The notes: generated from the letters alone by a model not told the origin. A stretch of 64,000 bases of DNA from Aequorivita sublithincola DSM 14238 (GCF_000265385.1 NC_018013.1:523001-587000), one strand, 5' to 3'. Positions 1-9,429 are shown, counted from the stretch's first letter. Translations and numbers: made by a program.

Positions 1-467
1 AACGATAAATAATGAACCTGCACTCGCGCCAAAGAACCCATCGTTGCTTGAACTACTTTGGGGTTAAAACAGTCTGCCGTGTCTTCGGAACAAAGTAATT
101 GCTGCACTCCAAACCAATCGCAAAGCCGAATAATGGTTCCTAAATTTCCAGGATCGCGAACAGCGTCTAAGGCAACTATCAATCCTGAATCCTTCGTTGC
201 TCTGGGTTTTGGAATTTCAAAAACCGCCAAAGAAGTGTTTGCAGTTTTTAGAAAACTAATTTTTTTGAGTTCAGCTTCGGTTATGTGAAAATGGTTTTCA
301 GTAGAAACTTGAGCCACGTCTGTTGAGAAAAACCAGCGAAGTTTCATGTTTTCGCGGAGCAATTCGGCTATCACCTTTGGTCCTTCAGCCACAAAAAAAC
401 CAGTTTGGTCGCGGTACTTTTTCTGTTGAAGACTCGTTATTAATTTTGTTTGACTTTTGCTGACCAA
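1..467 (-). CDS. TrmH/SpoU-family RNA 2'-O-methyltransferase, 3' end cut by window edge
   Basis: SPOUT-class enzyme expected to methylate the 2'-hydroxyl of a ribose in rRNA or tRNA with SAM; the exact target cannot be told. Reading the minus strand from 467 gives an open frame to the window edge. An N-terminal substrate-binding part contains FFVAEGPKVI near residue 20. The catalytic part has the SPOUT motif 1 signature LDAVRDPGNLGTIIRLCDWF near residue 105 and then NPKVVQATMGS. The start is taken as TTG at 465-467 (M-V-S-K-S-Q), because no ATG lies upstream in frame and related proteins begin this way. The gene is divergent from tamL, with start codons only 36 bases apart. The C-terminal knot is missing because the window ends. 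Confidence 0.85.
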   Translation of the reverse strand, partial: MVSKSQTKLITSLQQKKYRDQTGFFVAEGPKVIAELLRENMKLRWFFSTDVAQVSTENHFHITEAELKKISFLKTANTSLAVFEIPKPRATKDSGLIVALDAVRDPGNLGTIIRLCDWFGVQQLLCSEDTADCFNPKVVQATMGSLARVQVHYLS

Positions 468-474
468 AATATAG

Positions 475-482
475 TATTTTTG
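475..482 (+). promoter_or_regulatory. Bacteroidota -7 promoter element for tamL
   Basis: TATTTTTG matches the Bacteroidota -7 consensus TAnnTTTG and lies 21 bases before the TTG start at 504. It supports a start at 504 rather than the ATG at 450, which lies upstream of this box and would not be transcribed from it. Confidence 0.55.
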
Positions 483-503
483 AATTTGAATAAACACACA
501 CAC

Positions 504-3062
504 TTGAAGCGCGACCTCACAAAAATATCACTATTTATAGTATTAGTCAGTTTATTTTTTTCCTGTAATGCAGTAAAACGTGTGCCCGAAGGAAAATTTT
601 TGCTCACGGAAAACACAATTCTTGTTGATAGCGTAAAGATTAAAGACGAAGGTGTTTACAGTCAGTTGGCTCAAAAACCCAACCCATCCATCCCACTTAT
701 AGGCATTCCATTTGCTTTGCACATCTATAATCTTGCAGATCCGCAGCCAGATTCTACCTATTATAAATGGCTTTACAAAAACCCAAAACGAGAGGATCGA
801 TTAATTAGTTTTCTTTCAAAAAAACAAGTGGATCAAATAGATAGCAGCTATGTGGGTTTCAACAAGTGGCTGCAAAAATCTGGTGATGCGCCAGTAATAA
901 TCACCGATAGGAAAATTGAAAAATCACTAGAACGGCTAAAACGATGGTACGCAAGCTATGGTTATTTTAATGATGAAGTGGATTATAAAATAGTGCCTAG
1001 CGAAAAAAAGAATAAAAGAGCATCCATCAATTATTACGTAAAAAAGCACAAACCCTATATTATTGGCGATTCTATTGCTGAAAAGATAAGTTCGCCAGTT
1101 GTTGATTCACTTTTTCAAATTACAAAAAGGAATAAATTCATTGTTCCCGGAAAGCAATATGCGGCTAATGATTTTGTAAATGAACGTGACCGTCTTACTA
1201 TATTATTAAGAAATTCTGGGCTTTATCATTTTGAACAAGATTATGTAGGTTTTGAGGCGGATACTGTAAATACAGACCATAAAGCTGATATAACCTATAT
1301 TATTCCAAATAGAAAAATTACTCAGGGCGACAGCACATACACCACTCCTTTTAAAGTACACACCATTAATGAAGTTAGAATTGTTACGGATTTTAGTTAT
1401 GAAAACCGCGACAAAAAATTTCAAGATTCCTTGAGTTATAATGGCTATAAGCTTTTCAGCTATGGTAAAATGCGGTTTAGGCCAAAAGCTATTGCCAGTG
1501 CTATTTCAATAACGCCAGGAAAAATCTATAAAGATATAGACCGAACGTTGACCTATACCCAAATAAGCGACCTGCGGATTTTTAAATATCCCAACATTAG
1601 TTATACAGAGGTTGAAGCAGACAGCACAGGAAGACTTTTAAATTCCACTATTTTGTTGAGTCCACGAGATCGCTTTAACTTGGGAGTAGATTTTGATGCT
1701 TATACTTCAACCATTCAACAGTTTGGGATTAGTTTCAGTGGAAATATGCTTTTCAGAAATATTTTTCGAGGCGCGGAAATCCTTGAAATTTCAGGACGTG
1801 GAAGTCTCGGTTCTTCTAAAGATGCTGCGGAAAGTGACAGTGGTTTTTTCAACATTTCAGAATTTGGAACCGACGTAAAACTCACCTTTCCACGAATTCT
1901 TTTTCCTATAAATACTGAAAAAGTTATTCCGAAATATATGTCGCCCTCCACCTCTGTTAGTTTTGGTTACAGTGTCCAAAATAATATTGGGCTGGATAGG
2001 CAAACTTCCAACGCGATCTATAATTATAGATGGAAACCTTCAAAAATACTTACCTATCAGGTAGATTTATTTAACCTTCAGTTTGTTAGAAACCTGAATA
2101 CGGAGAATTATTTCAATGTTTACAAAAGTTCTTATAACAGGCTGAACGAAATAGCTGGTGATCTTAATTATGACTTCAACAATCCTTCGCCAGACCCAGC
2201 ATTGGAAGTTCCAGAAGAGACAAATGAATTTATAGATAATGTTTTAAATGAAACAATAAGCGCTGATCCCCAAACCCTTCAAGAGGTGAAGAGTATTCGA
2301 GAACGCCAAAGACGTCTTAGTGAGAACAATCTTATTTTTGCAACAAACGTAACATTAACAAGGGATACAAGAGAAAATATAAACGATAATAATTTTTCAC
2401 GTTTACGGATAAAACTGGAATCTGCAGGAAATTTACTTGCTGGAATTTCAAACCTTGCTGGACTTAACTCAAACAGTGATGGAAATTATGAAGCCTTAGG
2501 CGTTGTTTTTTCGCAATACGCAAAGGTGGAAGGCGAATACATAAAACATTGGGAAATAAATAGCAATAACGTGTTTGCTGTACGTGCTTTTGCTGGTATT
2601 GCAATTCCGTATGGCAATAGTAACAGCATTCCGTTTACAAGAAGTTATTTTGCAGGAGGAACTAATGACAATAGAGGTTGGAGAGCTTATGATTTAGGGC
2701 CAGGAAGCAGTGGTAGTTTGCTCGATTTTAATGATGCCAACTTTAAGCTCGCTTTCAATGCAGAGTACAGATTTACTATTCTCGGCGAGGTAAAGGGCGC
2801 ACTATTTGTGGACGCTGGAAACATTTGGAATGTTCTGGACGATATCAAAAACCCCGCATTTCGATTTGAAGAAATTGCAGATTTAAAAGAAATTGCTGTG
2901 GCTTCAGGGTTTGGACTTCGCTATGATTTTGGTTTTTTCGTGTTTCGCTTTGATGTTGGGTTTAAAACCCACAACCCCGGAAGACCTGTTGGCGAACGCT
3001 GGTTTAAAGACTACAGCTTCTCAAAAGCTGTTTACAACATCGGTATCAACTATCCTTTTTAA
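504..3062 (+). CDS. tamL: TamL, BamA/TamA-family outer-membrane assembly lipoprotein
   Basis: Outer-membrane Omp85 protein; in Bacteroidota the TamA role is played by a lipidated form, TamL, thought to act with TamB in envelope assembly. From TTG 504 the product has about 852 residues: a hydrophobic signal ending in the lipobox LFFSC (Cys about 21), then a periplasmic POTRA-type region, then a C-terminal 16-stranded-barrel-like D15 domain. The barrel region contains the conserved stretch FAGGTNDNRGWRAYDLGPGS, and the protein ends in an aromatic residue (INYPF), as outer-membrane barrels do. An in-frame ATG at 450 exists, but it would overlap the divergent methyltransferase start and add 18 residues before the signal peptide. 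Family assignment is firm; the exact start is moderately sure. Confidence 0.88.
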   Translation: MKRDLTKISLFIVLVSLFFSCNAVKRVPEGKFLLTENTILVDSVKIKDEGVYSQLAQKPNPSIPLIGIPFALHIYNLADPQPDSTYYKWLYKNPKREDRLISFLSKKQVDQIDSSYVGFNKWLQKSGDAPVIITDRKIEKSLERLKRWYASYGYFNDEVDYKIVPSEKKNKRASINYYVKKHKPYIIGDSIAEKISSPVVDSLFQITKRNKFIVPGKQYAANDFVNERDRLTILLRNSGLYHFEQDYVGFEADTVNTDHKADITYIIPNRKITQGDSTYTTPFKVHTINEVRIVTDFSYENRDKKFQDSLSYNGYKLFSYGKMRFRPKAIASAISITPGKIYKDIDRTLTYTQISDLRIFKYPNISYTEVEADSTGRLLNSTILLSPRDRFNLGVDFDAYTSTIQQFGISFSGNMLFRNIFRGAEILEISGRGSLGSSKDAAESDSGFFNISEFGTDVKLTFPRILFPINTEKVIPKYMSPSTSVSFGYSVQNNIGLDRQTSNAIYNYRWKPSKILTYQVDLFNLQFVRNLNTENYFNVYKSSYNRLNEIAGDLNYDFNNPSPDPALEVPEETNEFIDNVLNETISADPQTLQEVKSIRERQRRLSENNLIFATNVTLTRDTRENINDNNFSRLRIKLESAGNLLAGISNLAGLNSNSDGNYEALGVVFSQYAKVEGEYIKHWEINSNNVFAVRAFAGIAIPYGNSNSIPFTRSYFAGGTNDNRGWRAYDLGPGSSGSLLDFNDANFKLAFNAEYRFTILGEVKGALFVDAGNIWNVLDDIKNPAFRFEEIADLKEIAVASGFGLRYDFGFFVFRFDVGFKTHNPGRPVGERWFKDYSFSKAVYNIGINYPF

Positions 3063-3077
3063 ACCATATAAATTTGT

Positions 3078-3085
3078 TATTTTTG
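3078..3085 (+). promoter_or_regulatory. -7 promoter element for fbaA
   Basis: TATTTTTG fits TAnnTTTG and lies about 80 bases before the fbaA start. The leader between them contains the AACT-rich spacer (CAATTAACTATAAACAATTA) seen before several other genes here. Confidence 0.45.
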
Positions 3086-3164
3086 TTTGCTGAATGAATT
3101 CAATATTTGGAATTTTATCAAGAAGCACCAATTAACTATAAACAATTAACTCTTTAACACAGCT

Positions 3165-4232
3165 ATGGGTCACGGAATTAAACCAGGTGTAGCCACCGGC
3201 AAAGAAATTCAAAAAATACATCAATACGCAAAAGAAAAAGGTTTTGCGATGCCTGCCGTAAACGTTGTGGGATCAGACAGTGTGAATGCTGTTATGGAAA
3301 CCGCTGCAGCACTAAAGGCTCCTGTGATTATTCAATTTTCAAACGGCGGTGCGCACTTTAATGCTGGAAAAGGACTTTCCAACGAAAATGAAAAAGCCGC
3401 AATTGCTGGAGGTGTAGCTGGTGCAAAACACATTCACGAACTTGCAAAAGTTTATGGAGCTACCGTAATTCTTCACACAGATCACTGCGCTAAAAAATTA
3501 CTTCCTTGGATTGACGGGTTACTAGATGTAGGCGAAAAATTCTACAAAGAAACTGGAAAACCGCTCTATAGCTCACATATGATAGATCTTTCCGAAGAAC
3601 CTATTGAAGAAAATATTGAAATCTGCAAACGCTATTTAGAGCGCATGAGCAAGATTGGGATGACCCTTGAAATTGAATTGGGAATCACAGGCGGCGAAGA
3701 AGACGGCGTTGATAATACAGATGTAGATTCTTCAAAATTATATACGCAGCCAGATGAAGTTGCTTATGCTTACGAAGAGCTTTCGAAAATAAGCGATCAA
3801 TTTACCATTGCTGCTGCCTTCGGAAATGTTCACGGGGTTTATAAGCCTGGGAATGTAAAACTGACTCCTGTCATTTTGAAAAATTCTCAAGAATATGTTC
3901 AGAAAAAATTCAATACGGGTCCAAATCCAATAGACTTTGTGTTTCACGGTGGAAGCGGTTCTACGTTGGAAGAAATCCGCGAAGCAATTGGCTACGGCGT
4001 TATAAAGATGAATATTGACACCGATATGCAATTTGCTTTTACTGAAGGTGTTCGCGATTATATGGTTAACAATCTGGAATATTTAAAAACCCAAATAGGA
4101 AACCCAGACGGTCATGACCTTCCAAACAAAAAATATTACGATCCAAGAAAATGGCTTCGCGATGGCGAAATCACTTTCAAAAATAGGCTTACAAAAGCTT
4201 TTGAAGATTTAAATAACGTGAATACTTTATAA
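3165..4232 (+). CDS. fbaA: Class II fructose-bisphosphate aldolase
   Basis: Zinc-dependent aldolase of glycolysis and gluconeogenesis, interconverting fructose-1,6-bisphosphate with DHAP and glyceraldehyde-3-phosphate in the cytosol. It has 355 residues, close to the 359 of E. coli FbaA. Visible class II features: the metal/catalytic segment ILHTDHCAKK near residues 102-111, the acidic GGEEDGVDN loop near 176, FGNVHGVYKPGNV with a zinc histidine near 225, FHGGSGS near 265, and the phosphate-binding MNIDTDMQFAF near 285. The start ATG gives MGHGIKPGVATG, the usual beginning of flavobacterial members. It is monocistronic between tamL and accD. Confidence 0.96.
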   Translation: MGHGIKPGVATGKEIQKIHQYAKEKGFAMPAVNVVGSDSVNAVMETAAALKAPVIIQFSNGGAHFNAGKGLSNENEKAAIAGGVAGAKHIHELAKVYGATVILHTDHCAKKLLPWIDGLLDVGEKFYKETGKPLYSSHMIDLSEEPIEENIEICKRYLERMSKIGMTLEIELGITGGEEDGVDNTDVDSSKLYTQPDEVAYAYEELSKISDQFTIAAAFGNVHGVYKPGNVKLTPVILKNSQEYVQKKFNTGPNPIDFVFHGGSGSTLEEIREAIGYGVIKMNIDTDMQFAFTEGVRDYMVNNLEYLKTQIGNPDGHDLPNKKYYDPRKWLRDGEITFKNRLTKAFEDLNNVNTL

Positions 4233-4245
4233 ATCAGACCCCTAA

Positions 4246-4257
4246 CCCCTAAAGGGG
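4246..4257. repeat. Short CCCCTAAAGGGG hairpin downstream of fbaA
   Basis: CCCC-TAAA-GGGG is preceded by CCCTAA, giving ACCCCTAACCCCTAAAGGGG-type sequence. It may end fbaA transcription, but no T-run follows, so I call it a palindromic repeat rather than a clear terminator. Confidence 0.35.
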
Positions 4258-4367
4258 AGTAATAGTCCTGGCAAGTAAGTGCAATCCATATTTAAATTTC
4301 TATTTACTCAAATAATTATAAATAACCGAGAACTGAAAACTCATAACTCATAACTCCCAACTAAATT

Positions 4368-5243
4368 ATGCCTTGGTTTAAAAGAACAAAAAAGGGAATT
4401 CAAACCCCAACCGAAGATAAAAAAGACGTCCCTAAAGGACTTTGGTATAAATCACCTACTGGAAAAATCGTAGATAGCGAAGAGCTTGAAAAGAATTTTT
4501 ACGTAAGTCCGGAAGATGGTTACCACGTGCGAGTTGGTAGTAAAGAATATTTCGAAATTCTTTTTGACGACAACAAATTCAAAGAACTGGATAAAAATCT
4601 TACCTCTCAAGACACCTTAAAGTTTGAAGACAAGAAAAAATATACAGATAGACTGAAGGAAGCACAGGACAAAACTGGTCTTAAAGACGCAATTCGTTGC
4701 GCCGTTGGAAAATCTATGGGCGAAGATTTGGTTATTGCTTGTATGGATTTTAGTTTTATTGGTGGTTCTATGGGAAGCGTTGTAGGCGAAAAAATTGTTC
4801 GTGCCGCAGATTATTCCTTGAAGAAAAAAATTCCATTATTGATAATCTCAAAAAGTGGTGGAGCCCGAATGATGGAAGCCGCACTTTCATTGATGCAGCT
4901 TGCAAAAACAAGTGTAAAACTTGCTCAGTTAAGCGATGCCGGAATACCTTATATTTCGTTGAGCACCGACCCAACTACAGGTGGAACAACCGCATCTTTC
5001 GCTATGTTGGGCGATATAAACATTGGTGAGCCAGGCGCACTAATTGGTTTTGCTGGACCTCGCGTTGTTAGAGATACTACGGGGAAGGAATTGCCTGAAG
5101 GTTTCCAGACCGCAGAATTTGTTTTGGAACACGGTTTCCTCGATTTCATAACCCACCGTAGAGACTTAAAACGAAAAGTGAATCTCTATCTAGATTTGGT
5201 TCTAAACAGACCGCTTAGAGAAAAAGTTGAAAAATCGGCTTGA
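4368..5243 (+). CDS. accD: Acetyl-CoA carboxylase carboxyltransferase beta subunit
   Basis: With AccA it transfers the carboxyl group from carboxybiotin to acetyl-CoA, giving malonyl-CoA for fatty-acid synthesis. It has 291 residues. The crotonase-like core is well conserved: [19 protein letters not shown] near 127, [17 protein letters not shown] near 163, [16 protein letters not shown] near 202 and [12 protein letters not shown] near 224. Odd point: the N-terminal zinc ribbon of E. coli AccD (two CxxC pairs) is not there. The equivalent segments read WYKSPTGK (about 26-33) and YVSPEDGYH (about 45-53), with no cysteines. This form is usual in Flavobacteriia, so the gene is taken as functional. 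The AACT-rich leader directly precedes the ATG. Confidence 0.95.
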   Translation: MPWFKRTKKGIQTPTEDKKDVPKGLWYKSPTGKIVDSEELEKNFYVSPEDGYHVRVGSKEYFEILFDDNKFKELDKNLTSQDTLKFEDKKKYTDRLKEAQDKTGLKDAIRCAVGKSMGEDLVIACMDFSFIGGSMGSVVGEKIVRAADYSLKKKIPLLIISKSGGARMMEAALSLMQLAKTSVKLAQLSDAGIPYISLSTDPTTGGTTASFAMLGDINIGEPGALIGFAGPRVVRDTTGKELPEGFQTAEFVLEHGFLDFITHRRDLKRKVNLYLDLVLNRPLREKVEKSA

Positions 5244-5299
5244 TTTTCTAAAATTTAAAAAAAACTGGCTATAGAAGGCCGTATACTGATTACTTTTAT

Positions 5300-5307
5300 T
5301 ACTTTTG
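5300..5307 (+). promoter_or_regulatory. -7 promoter element for rpsO
   Basis: TACTTTTG matches TAnnTTTG exactly, 58 bases before the rpsO ATG. A second near-copy of the same words (TACTTTTA) lies at 5291-5298. Confidence 0.55.
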
Positions 5308-5365
5308 CAACCTTGATTATCAAAACGGTAATCGATACATAAAAATCATTTACACAAATATTAGC

Positions 5366-5635
5366 ATGTATTTAGACATTAAAGAAAAAGAAGATATTTT
5401 CAAAAAACACGGAAAATCTGTAAAAGACACAGGTTCTGCAGAAGGACAAATTGCATTATTCACTTATAGAATAGAGCATTTAACTAAGCACCTTAAAGCA
5501 AACCACAAGGACTACAACACTGAGCGTTCTTTGGTAATGTTAGTAGGTAAAAGAAGAGCTCTTTTGGACTATTTAACCAAGAAAGACGTACTTCGTTACC
5601 GTGCTATCGTTAAAGAATTAGGATTACGTAAGTAA
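5366..5635 (+). CDS. rpsO: 30S ribosomal protein S15
   Basis: Primary 16S rRNA-binding protein of the small-subunit platform. It has 89 residues, the standard family length. Recognised by the S15 signature: FKKHGKSVKDTGSAEGQIAL near 13-32, then RIEHLTKHLKANHKDYNTER, then the C-terminal VGKRRALLDYLTKKDVLRY. It has its own promoter-like box upstream and a strong terminator directly after it, so it appears to be transcribed alone. The usual rpsO-pnp order is kept. In enterobacteria S15 represses its own mRNA; nothing here shows whether that holds. Confidence 0.97.
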   Translation: MYLDIKEKEDIFKKHGKSVKDTGSAEGQIALFTYRIEHLTKHLKANHKDYNTERSLVMLVGKRRALLDYLTKKDVLRYRAIVKELGLRK

Positions 5636-5642
5636 TTTTTTT

Positions 5643-5668
5643 AAAGGGCTCTTTACGAGCCCTTTTTA
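5643..5668 (+). terminator. Rho-independent terminator after rpsO
   Basis: A perfect 9-bp stem AAAGGGCTC / GAGCCCTTT with loop TTTAC, followed by TTTTTATTTTT. It starts seven bases after the rpsO stop. Confidence 0.9.
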
Positions 5669-5704
5669 TTTTTATTGCTTATTATTTATTGACATTAACC
5701 TGCC

Positions 5705-5725
5705 ATTCCGAACTTGTTTCGGAAT
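5705..5725. repeat. REP-like palindrome between rpsO and pnp
   Basis: ATTCCGAA-CTTGT-TTCGGAAT, a perfect 8-bp inverted repeat in the spacer before pnp. It resembles short palindromic units that are scattered in flavobacterial genomes. It is not followed by a T-run and is not needed to explain neighbouring genes. Confidence 0.5.
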
Positions 5726-5880
5726 CACTTCAAGTAAGTTTAAAGATTTATTAGAACACAGAAAAGCTACCCAAAGGTTTTTCATTGGTCAACCACAACA
5801 ACACAACAACACTAAGTCTGAAAATCAGACTTTGACCAAAAGTAACTGCGCACAATCGCGTGCGCATAAATGAAAAACAA

Positions 5881-8124
5881 ATGATACCTAAAGTATTTAG
5901 AGAGGTCATAGACCTAGGTGATGGAAGAGAAATTTCCATCGAAACCGGAAAATTGGCAAAACAGGCCCATGGTTCTGTTGTTGTACAATCCGGAAAATGT
6001 ATGTTGCTTTGTACCGTAGTTTCCAACTACGAGCAAAAAGACTTAGATTTTCTACCATTAACAGTAGACTATCGCGAAAAATTCGCAGCTTCAGGTCGTT
6101 ATCCTGGTGGTTTCTTCAAAAGAGAAGCAAGACCGAGCGACGGTGAAGTATTGACAATGCGTTTGGTGGATCGTGTATTGCGTCCCCTTTTCCCAAAAGA
6201 TTATCACTCAGAAACACAAGTTATGATTCAATTAATGAGTCATGATGAAGATGTAATGCCAGATGCTATGGCAGGTTTAGCCGCTTCTGCAGCTATTCAA
6301 CTTTCAGATTTTCCTTTTGAATGTGCTATTTCTGAAGCAAGAGTAGGACGTGTAAATGGCGAATTCGTAATCAACCCTTCAAGAGCACAGCTAGAAGAAT
6401 CTGACATCGATATGATGATTGGTGCTTCTGCAGACAGCGTAATGATGGTAGAAGGCGAAATGAAGGAAATTTCTGAAGAAGAAATGACCGAAGCAATTAA
6501 ATTTGCACACGAACATATTAAAGTACAATGTGCTGCGCAGATTAGATTGGCCGAAGCTTTTGGAAAAAAAGAAACTCGTGAGTATCCAGCAGAAAGAGAA
6601 GATGCAGACCTTGAGAAAAAGGTATACGATATGGCTTATGATAAAGTATATGCTATTGCACAAGCTGGTTCAGCTAAGCACGAAAGAAGTGCTGCTTTTT
6701 CTGAAATAAAAGATGCTATTAAAGCTACTTTTTCTGAAGAAGAATTAGAAGACTTTGGCGATCTAGTTTCAAAATACTACCGTAAAGCAGAAAAAGCTAC
6801 AATTCGTGATTTAACATTAAACGAAGGTCTACGTTTAGATGGCCGTAAAACAGTTGACATTCGCCCAATTTGGTGTGAAGTTGATTATTTACCATCTGTT
6901 CACGGTTCAGCAATTTTCACTCGTGGAGAAACGCAAGCCTTGGCAACCGTAACTTTGGGAACTTCAAGAGAAGCAAACAAAATTGATATGCCATCTTACG
7001 AAGGAGAAGAAACTTTCTACCTTCACTATAACTTCCCACCTTTCTGTACAGGAGAAGCTAGACCAATTCGTGGAACATCTCGTCGTGAGGTAGGTCACGG
7101 TAACTTGGCACAACGTGCACTTAAAGGAATGGTACCAGCAGATTGCCCGTACACGGTACGTGTAGTTTCTGAAGTATTAGAATCTAACGGTTCATCATCT
7201 ATGGCAACTGTTTGTGCAGGTACAATGGCAATGATGGATGCCGGTATCCAAATGAAAAAACCAGTTTCTGGTATCGCAATGGGATTAATTTCTGATGGTG
7301 ATAGTGGAAAATATGCAGTACTATCTGATATTTTGGGTGATGAAGATCACTTAGGAGATATGGACTTTAAAGTAACCGGAACGGCAGATGGTATTACAGC
7401 TTGCCAGATGGATATTAAAGTGAAAGGATTGGGTTATGAGATTCTTGTAGCTGCATTAAACCAAGCGAGAGATGGTCGTTTACACATTCTTGATAAATTG
7501 ACCGAAGCTATTGCTGCACCTCGTGAAGATGTGAAACCTTATGCACCTAAAATGGTGACTGTTCGTATTCCTAATGAATACATTGGCGCATTAATTGGAC
7601 CAGGTGGAAAAGTTATTCAAGAACTTCAAAAAGTAACAGGATGTACTATCGTGATTAACGAAGACCCTGTAACTGAAGAAGGTATTGTTGAAATTTTAGG
7701 TACTGGACAAGAAGGAATTGATGCTGTTTTAGCAAAAATTGATTCCTTAACCTTTAAGCCAGAAGTTGGAAGCGTTTACGAAGTGAAAGTAATCAAGATG
7801 CTTGACTTTGGTGCTGTTGTTGAATATATGGATGCTCCAGGAAACGAGACTTTGCTACACGTTAGCGAACTTGCTTGGGAACGCACAGAAAACGTAACCG
7901 ATGTTGTAAATATGGGTGATGTTTTTGATGTAAAATTCATAGGTTTCGACCCAAGAACGAAGAAAGATAAAGTTTCTAGAAAAGCGTTATTGCCAAAACC
8001 AGAAGGTTACAAAGAACGCCCACCACGTGACGATAGCCGAAGCGGTGGACGTGATAATCGTGGACGCGACAACCGTGGCCGTGATGATCGCAATAGTCGT
8101 GATAGAGATAGAAAGAGAGATTAA
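5881..8124 (+). CDS. pnp: Polyribonucleotide nucleotidyltransferase (PNPase)
   Basis: 3'-to-5' phosphorolytic exoribonuclease of RNA turnover, expected to form a trimer. About 747 residues from ATG 5881, which gives [18 protein letters not shown], the normal beginning in this family; the GTG at 5860 only adds MRINEKQ. Order: RNase PH domain 1 ([16 protein letters not shown]), an all-alpha linker, RNase PH domain 2 ([34 protein letters not shown]), KH domain ([16 protein letters not shown] near 565), S1 domain ([19 protein letters not shown]). A C-terminal tail of about 35 residues is rich in R, D, G and N (repeated GRDNR units), probably disordered and RNA-binding. Confidence 0.96.
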   Translation: MIPKVFREVIDLGDGREISIETGKLAKQAHGSVVVQSGKCMLLCTVVSNYEQKDLDFLPLTVDYREKFAASGRYPGGFFKREARPSDGEVLTMRLVDRVLRPLFPKDYHSETQVMIQLMSHDEDVMPDAMAGLAASAAIQLSDFPFECAISEARVGRVNGEFVINPSRAQLEESDIDMMIGASADSVMMVEGEMKEISEEEMTEAIKFAHEHIKVQCAAQIRLAEAFGKKETREYPAEREDADLEKKVYDMAYDKVYAIAQAGSAKHERSAAFSEIKDAIKATFSEEELEDFGDLVSKYYRKAEKATIRDLTLNEGLRLDGRKTVDIRPIWCEVDYLPSVHGSAIFTRGETQALATVTLGTSREANKIDMPSYEGEETFYLHYNFPPFCTGEARPIRGTSRREVGHGNLAQRALKGMVPADCPYTVRVVSEVLESNGSSSMATVCAGTMAMMDAGIQMKKPVSGIAMGLISDGDSGKYAVLSDILGDEDHLGDMDFKVTGTADGITACQMDIKVKGLGYEILVAALNQARDGRLHILDKLTEAIAAPREDVKPYAPKMVTVRIPNEYIGALIGPGGKVIQELQKVTGCTIVINEDPVTEEGIVEILGTGQEGIDAVLAKIDSLTFKPEVGSVYEVKVIKMLDFGAVVEYMDAPGNETLLHVSELAWERTENVTDVVNMGDVFDVKFIGFDPRTKKDKVSRKALLPKPEGYKERPPRDDSRSGGRDNRGRDNRGRDDRNSRDRDRKRD

Positions 8125-8130
8125 ATTTAG

Positions 8131-8212
8131 TTATGAGTTATGAGTGCTGGGTTAAGATCTATAATTAACTCTAAACTCATAACTCTTAACTCTTAACTCT
8201 TAACTCTTAACT
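8131..8212. repeat. AACTC/TTAACTC low-complexity repeat after pnp
   Basis: Imperfect and perfect runs of AACTCATAACTC and then CTTAACT repeated about four times (8181-8210), with the reverse form GTTATGAGTTATGAG at 8133-8147. Similar words occur upstream of accD (4340-4360) and at the start of yidD (53891-53908). Confidence 0.6.
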
Positions 8213-8215
8213 TAA

Positions 8216-8259
8216 AAAAAACGTCTTCATTCCTGAAACTTTGGAAGAAGGCGTTTTTT
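8216..8259. terminator. Bidirectional terminator between pnp and the convergent barrel gene
   Basis: AAAAAACGTCTTC (8216-8228) pairs with GAAGGCGTTTTTT (8247-8259) with one G-U pair and an 18-base loop. A-run on one side and T-run on the other allow use from both strands; the genes on each side converge here. Confidence 0.8.
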
Positions 8260-8274
8260 CATTATGGTTCATTT

Positions 8275-8829
8275 TTAATTACGCTTTCGGTTCCATTGAA
8301 GCACCAAGCCCACGGTGGCAATGCTTTCTACAGCATTAATGTTACCGCCCAATTTAAGACCCATGGAGTATCGTTCTCCCAATTTAAATTGCAATTTGGC
8401 GCCTATCGGAAAACCAATGGTACTTTCATCGATATCTCCCCTAGTTCGGGTAATTTCATCGGTTAAACCATAAGTGTTATAATGAAAGTAACCTGCGCCA
8501 ATATAGACTTCTGTAAATATTTTTTCACCTAACGGAAAACTTCTTCCATATAAAAAATTTACTTCGGCAATATCGTCGCTGCTGCCTATAAAATTGCCTT
8601 CAGTCCCAAATCCACCAGCCAAACTAAAGATGCTTTTTCCGTAATCAAAACTAACATCGCCAGTTAAATAAGGTCCAGAATTTGAACCTACATAAACTCC
8701 TAATGGACTGACGGAAAAGGAACGATATGAAAAACTATTTGAACTGGTCTCATTTTGAGCCTGGGTAATGAAGGTGGTTAAAAAGCAAACCACACCAAAA
8801 AAGATAAACTTGTTTTTTAAAGATTTCAT
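8275..8829 (-). CDS. Small secreted protein, predicted outer-membrane beta-barrel (paralogue 1)
   Basis: 184 residues, no function recognised. An N-terminal signal peptide (KFIFFGVVCFLTTFITQAQ) is followed by alternating hydrophobic strands and a Gly/Tyr-rich pattern typical of small outer-membrane barrels of the OmpA/OmpW size class. It is clearly related to the two genes upstream: shared blocks are the SFS.SP segment near residue 40, LYGR(E/S)F near 93-98, G.GYF near 110, and a last strand ending in LQ(W/F). It is the last of three same-strand paralogues and ends at the bidirectional terminator shared with pnp. It might belong to a surface-adhesion or envelope-stress module, but nothing here proves that. 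Confidence 0.7.
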   Translation of the reverse strand: MKSLKNKFIFFGVVCFLTTFITQAQNETSSNSFSYRSFSVSPLGVYVGSNSGPYLTGDVSFDYGKSIFSLAGGFGTEGNFIGSSDDIAEVNFLYGRSFPLGEKIFTEVYIGAGYFHYNTYGLTDEITRTRGDIDESTIGFPIGAKLQFKLGERYSMGLKLGGNINAVESIATVGLVLQWNRKRN

Positions 8830-8857
8830 AATTAAGGATTTTAGAAGTTAAAGATTC

Positions 8858-9308
8858 TTACATTATTTTACGATTATATTTTGTTTTATGATAATACTGC
8901 AATAATAGTCCGCCTGTAAAAAGGGTTTTCTGGTTACTGATGGTCGCTTGCATTTCAAACCCAATTGCAAAACGGCTCGTTACCATTGGACTCAAATTTA
9001 GTTTTATTGGCACTGCAAAAAATGATTCGTTTTCAAGATCATATTTAGTACCGTTATAAGAATTATAATGGCGCGAGTATATACCAGCTCCGGTGTAGCC
9101 CGAAATATAGAACCGTTCGCCAAGTTTAAATTCTCTCCCATAAAGCAAATCAATTTCATAAAACCAATCATTATTATCTCCTAAAAGTTTCACTTTACTA
9201 CCACCCAAAGCAGATAATCCGAATAAATTTTTAGCATCATTAAAATTGACTTGTGCAGAAAACGGATATACAAAACAGAATCAATCTTAACCAAGATTTG
9301 CTTTTAAT
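8858..9308 (-). pseudogene. Middle barrel paralogue, internally deleted and frameshifted
   Basis: The body, read from about 9280 to 8858 in one frame (VNFNDAKNLFGLSALGG... to the stop), aligns with the C-terminal two thirds of both neighbours, including IDLLYGREFKLGERFY. It has no start with a signal peptide: upstream there is a TGA at 9281-9283. In a different frame just upstream (9308-9266) lies a signal-peptide-like stretch, KSKSWLRLILFCISVFCTSQ, ending in a stop at the junction. The parts missing between them equal about 45 residues of the paralogues. I infer one deletion that joined the signal peptide to mid-gene out of frame, plus loss of the ATG (ATT at the expected place). A residual TTG-initiated product of 116 residues would lack export. 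Confidence 0.65.
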
Positions 9309-9429
9309 TTGAAATATACTTGAAAACCATTAATCCCCATTTATATTATTAGGGAGTAGTATGTACGGTTTCTACAGTTGGTCGAGTTGATTAAAAGGTT
9401 TTCAATAGTATGGTTAAATGAAAACTTCT

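Noticed and set aside
5860..5880. GTG start that adds MRINEKQ to PNPase
   Set aside because: The family normally begins MIPKVFREV, which the ATG at 5881 gives; the added residues have no counterpart.
8133..8212. Origin-type or iteron array
   Set aside because: The AACTC runs are imperfect simple repeats in the pnp 3' region, without DnaA boxes or a replication gene nearby.
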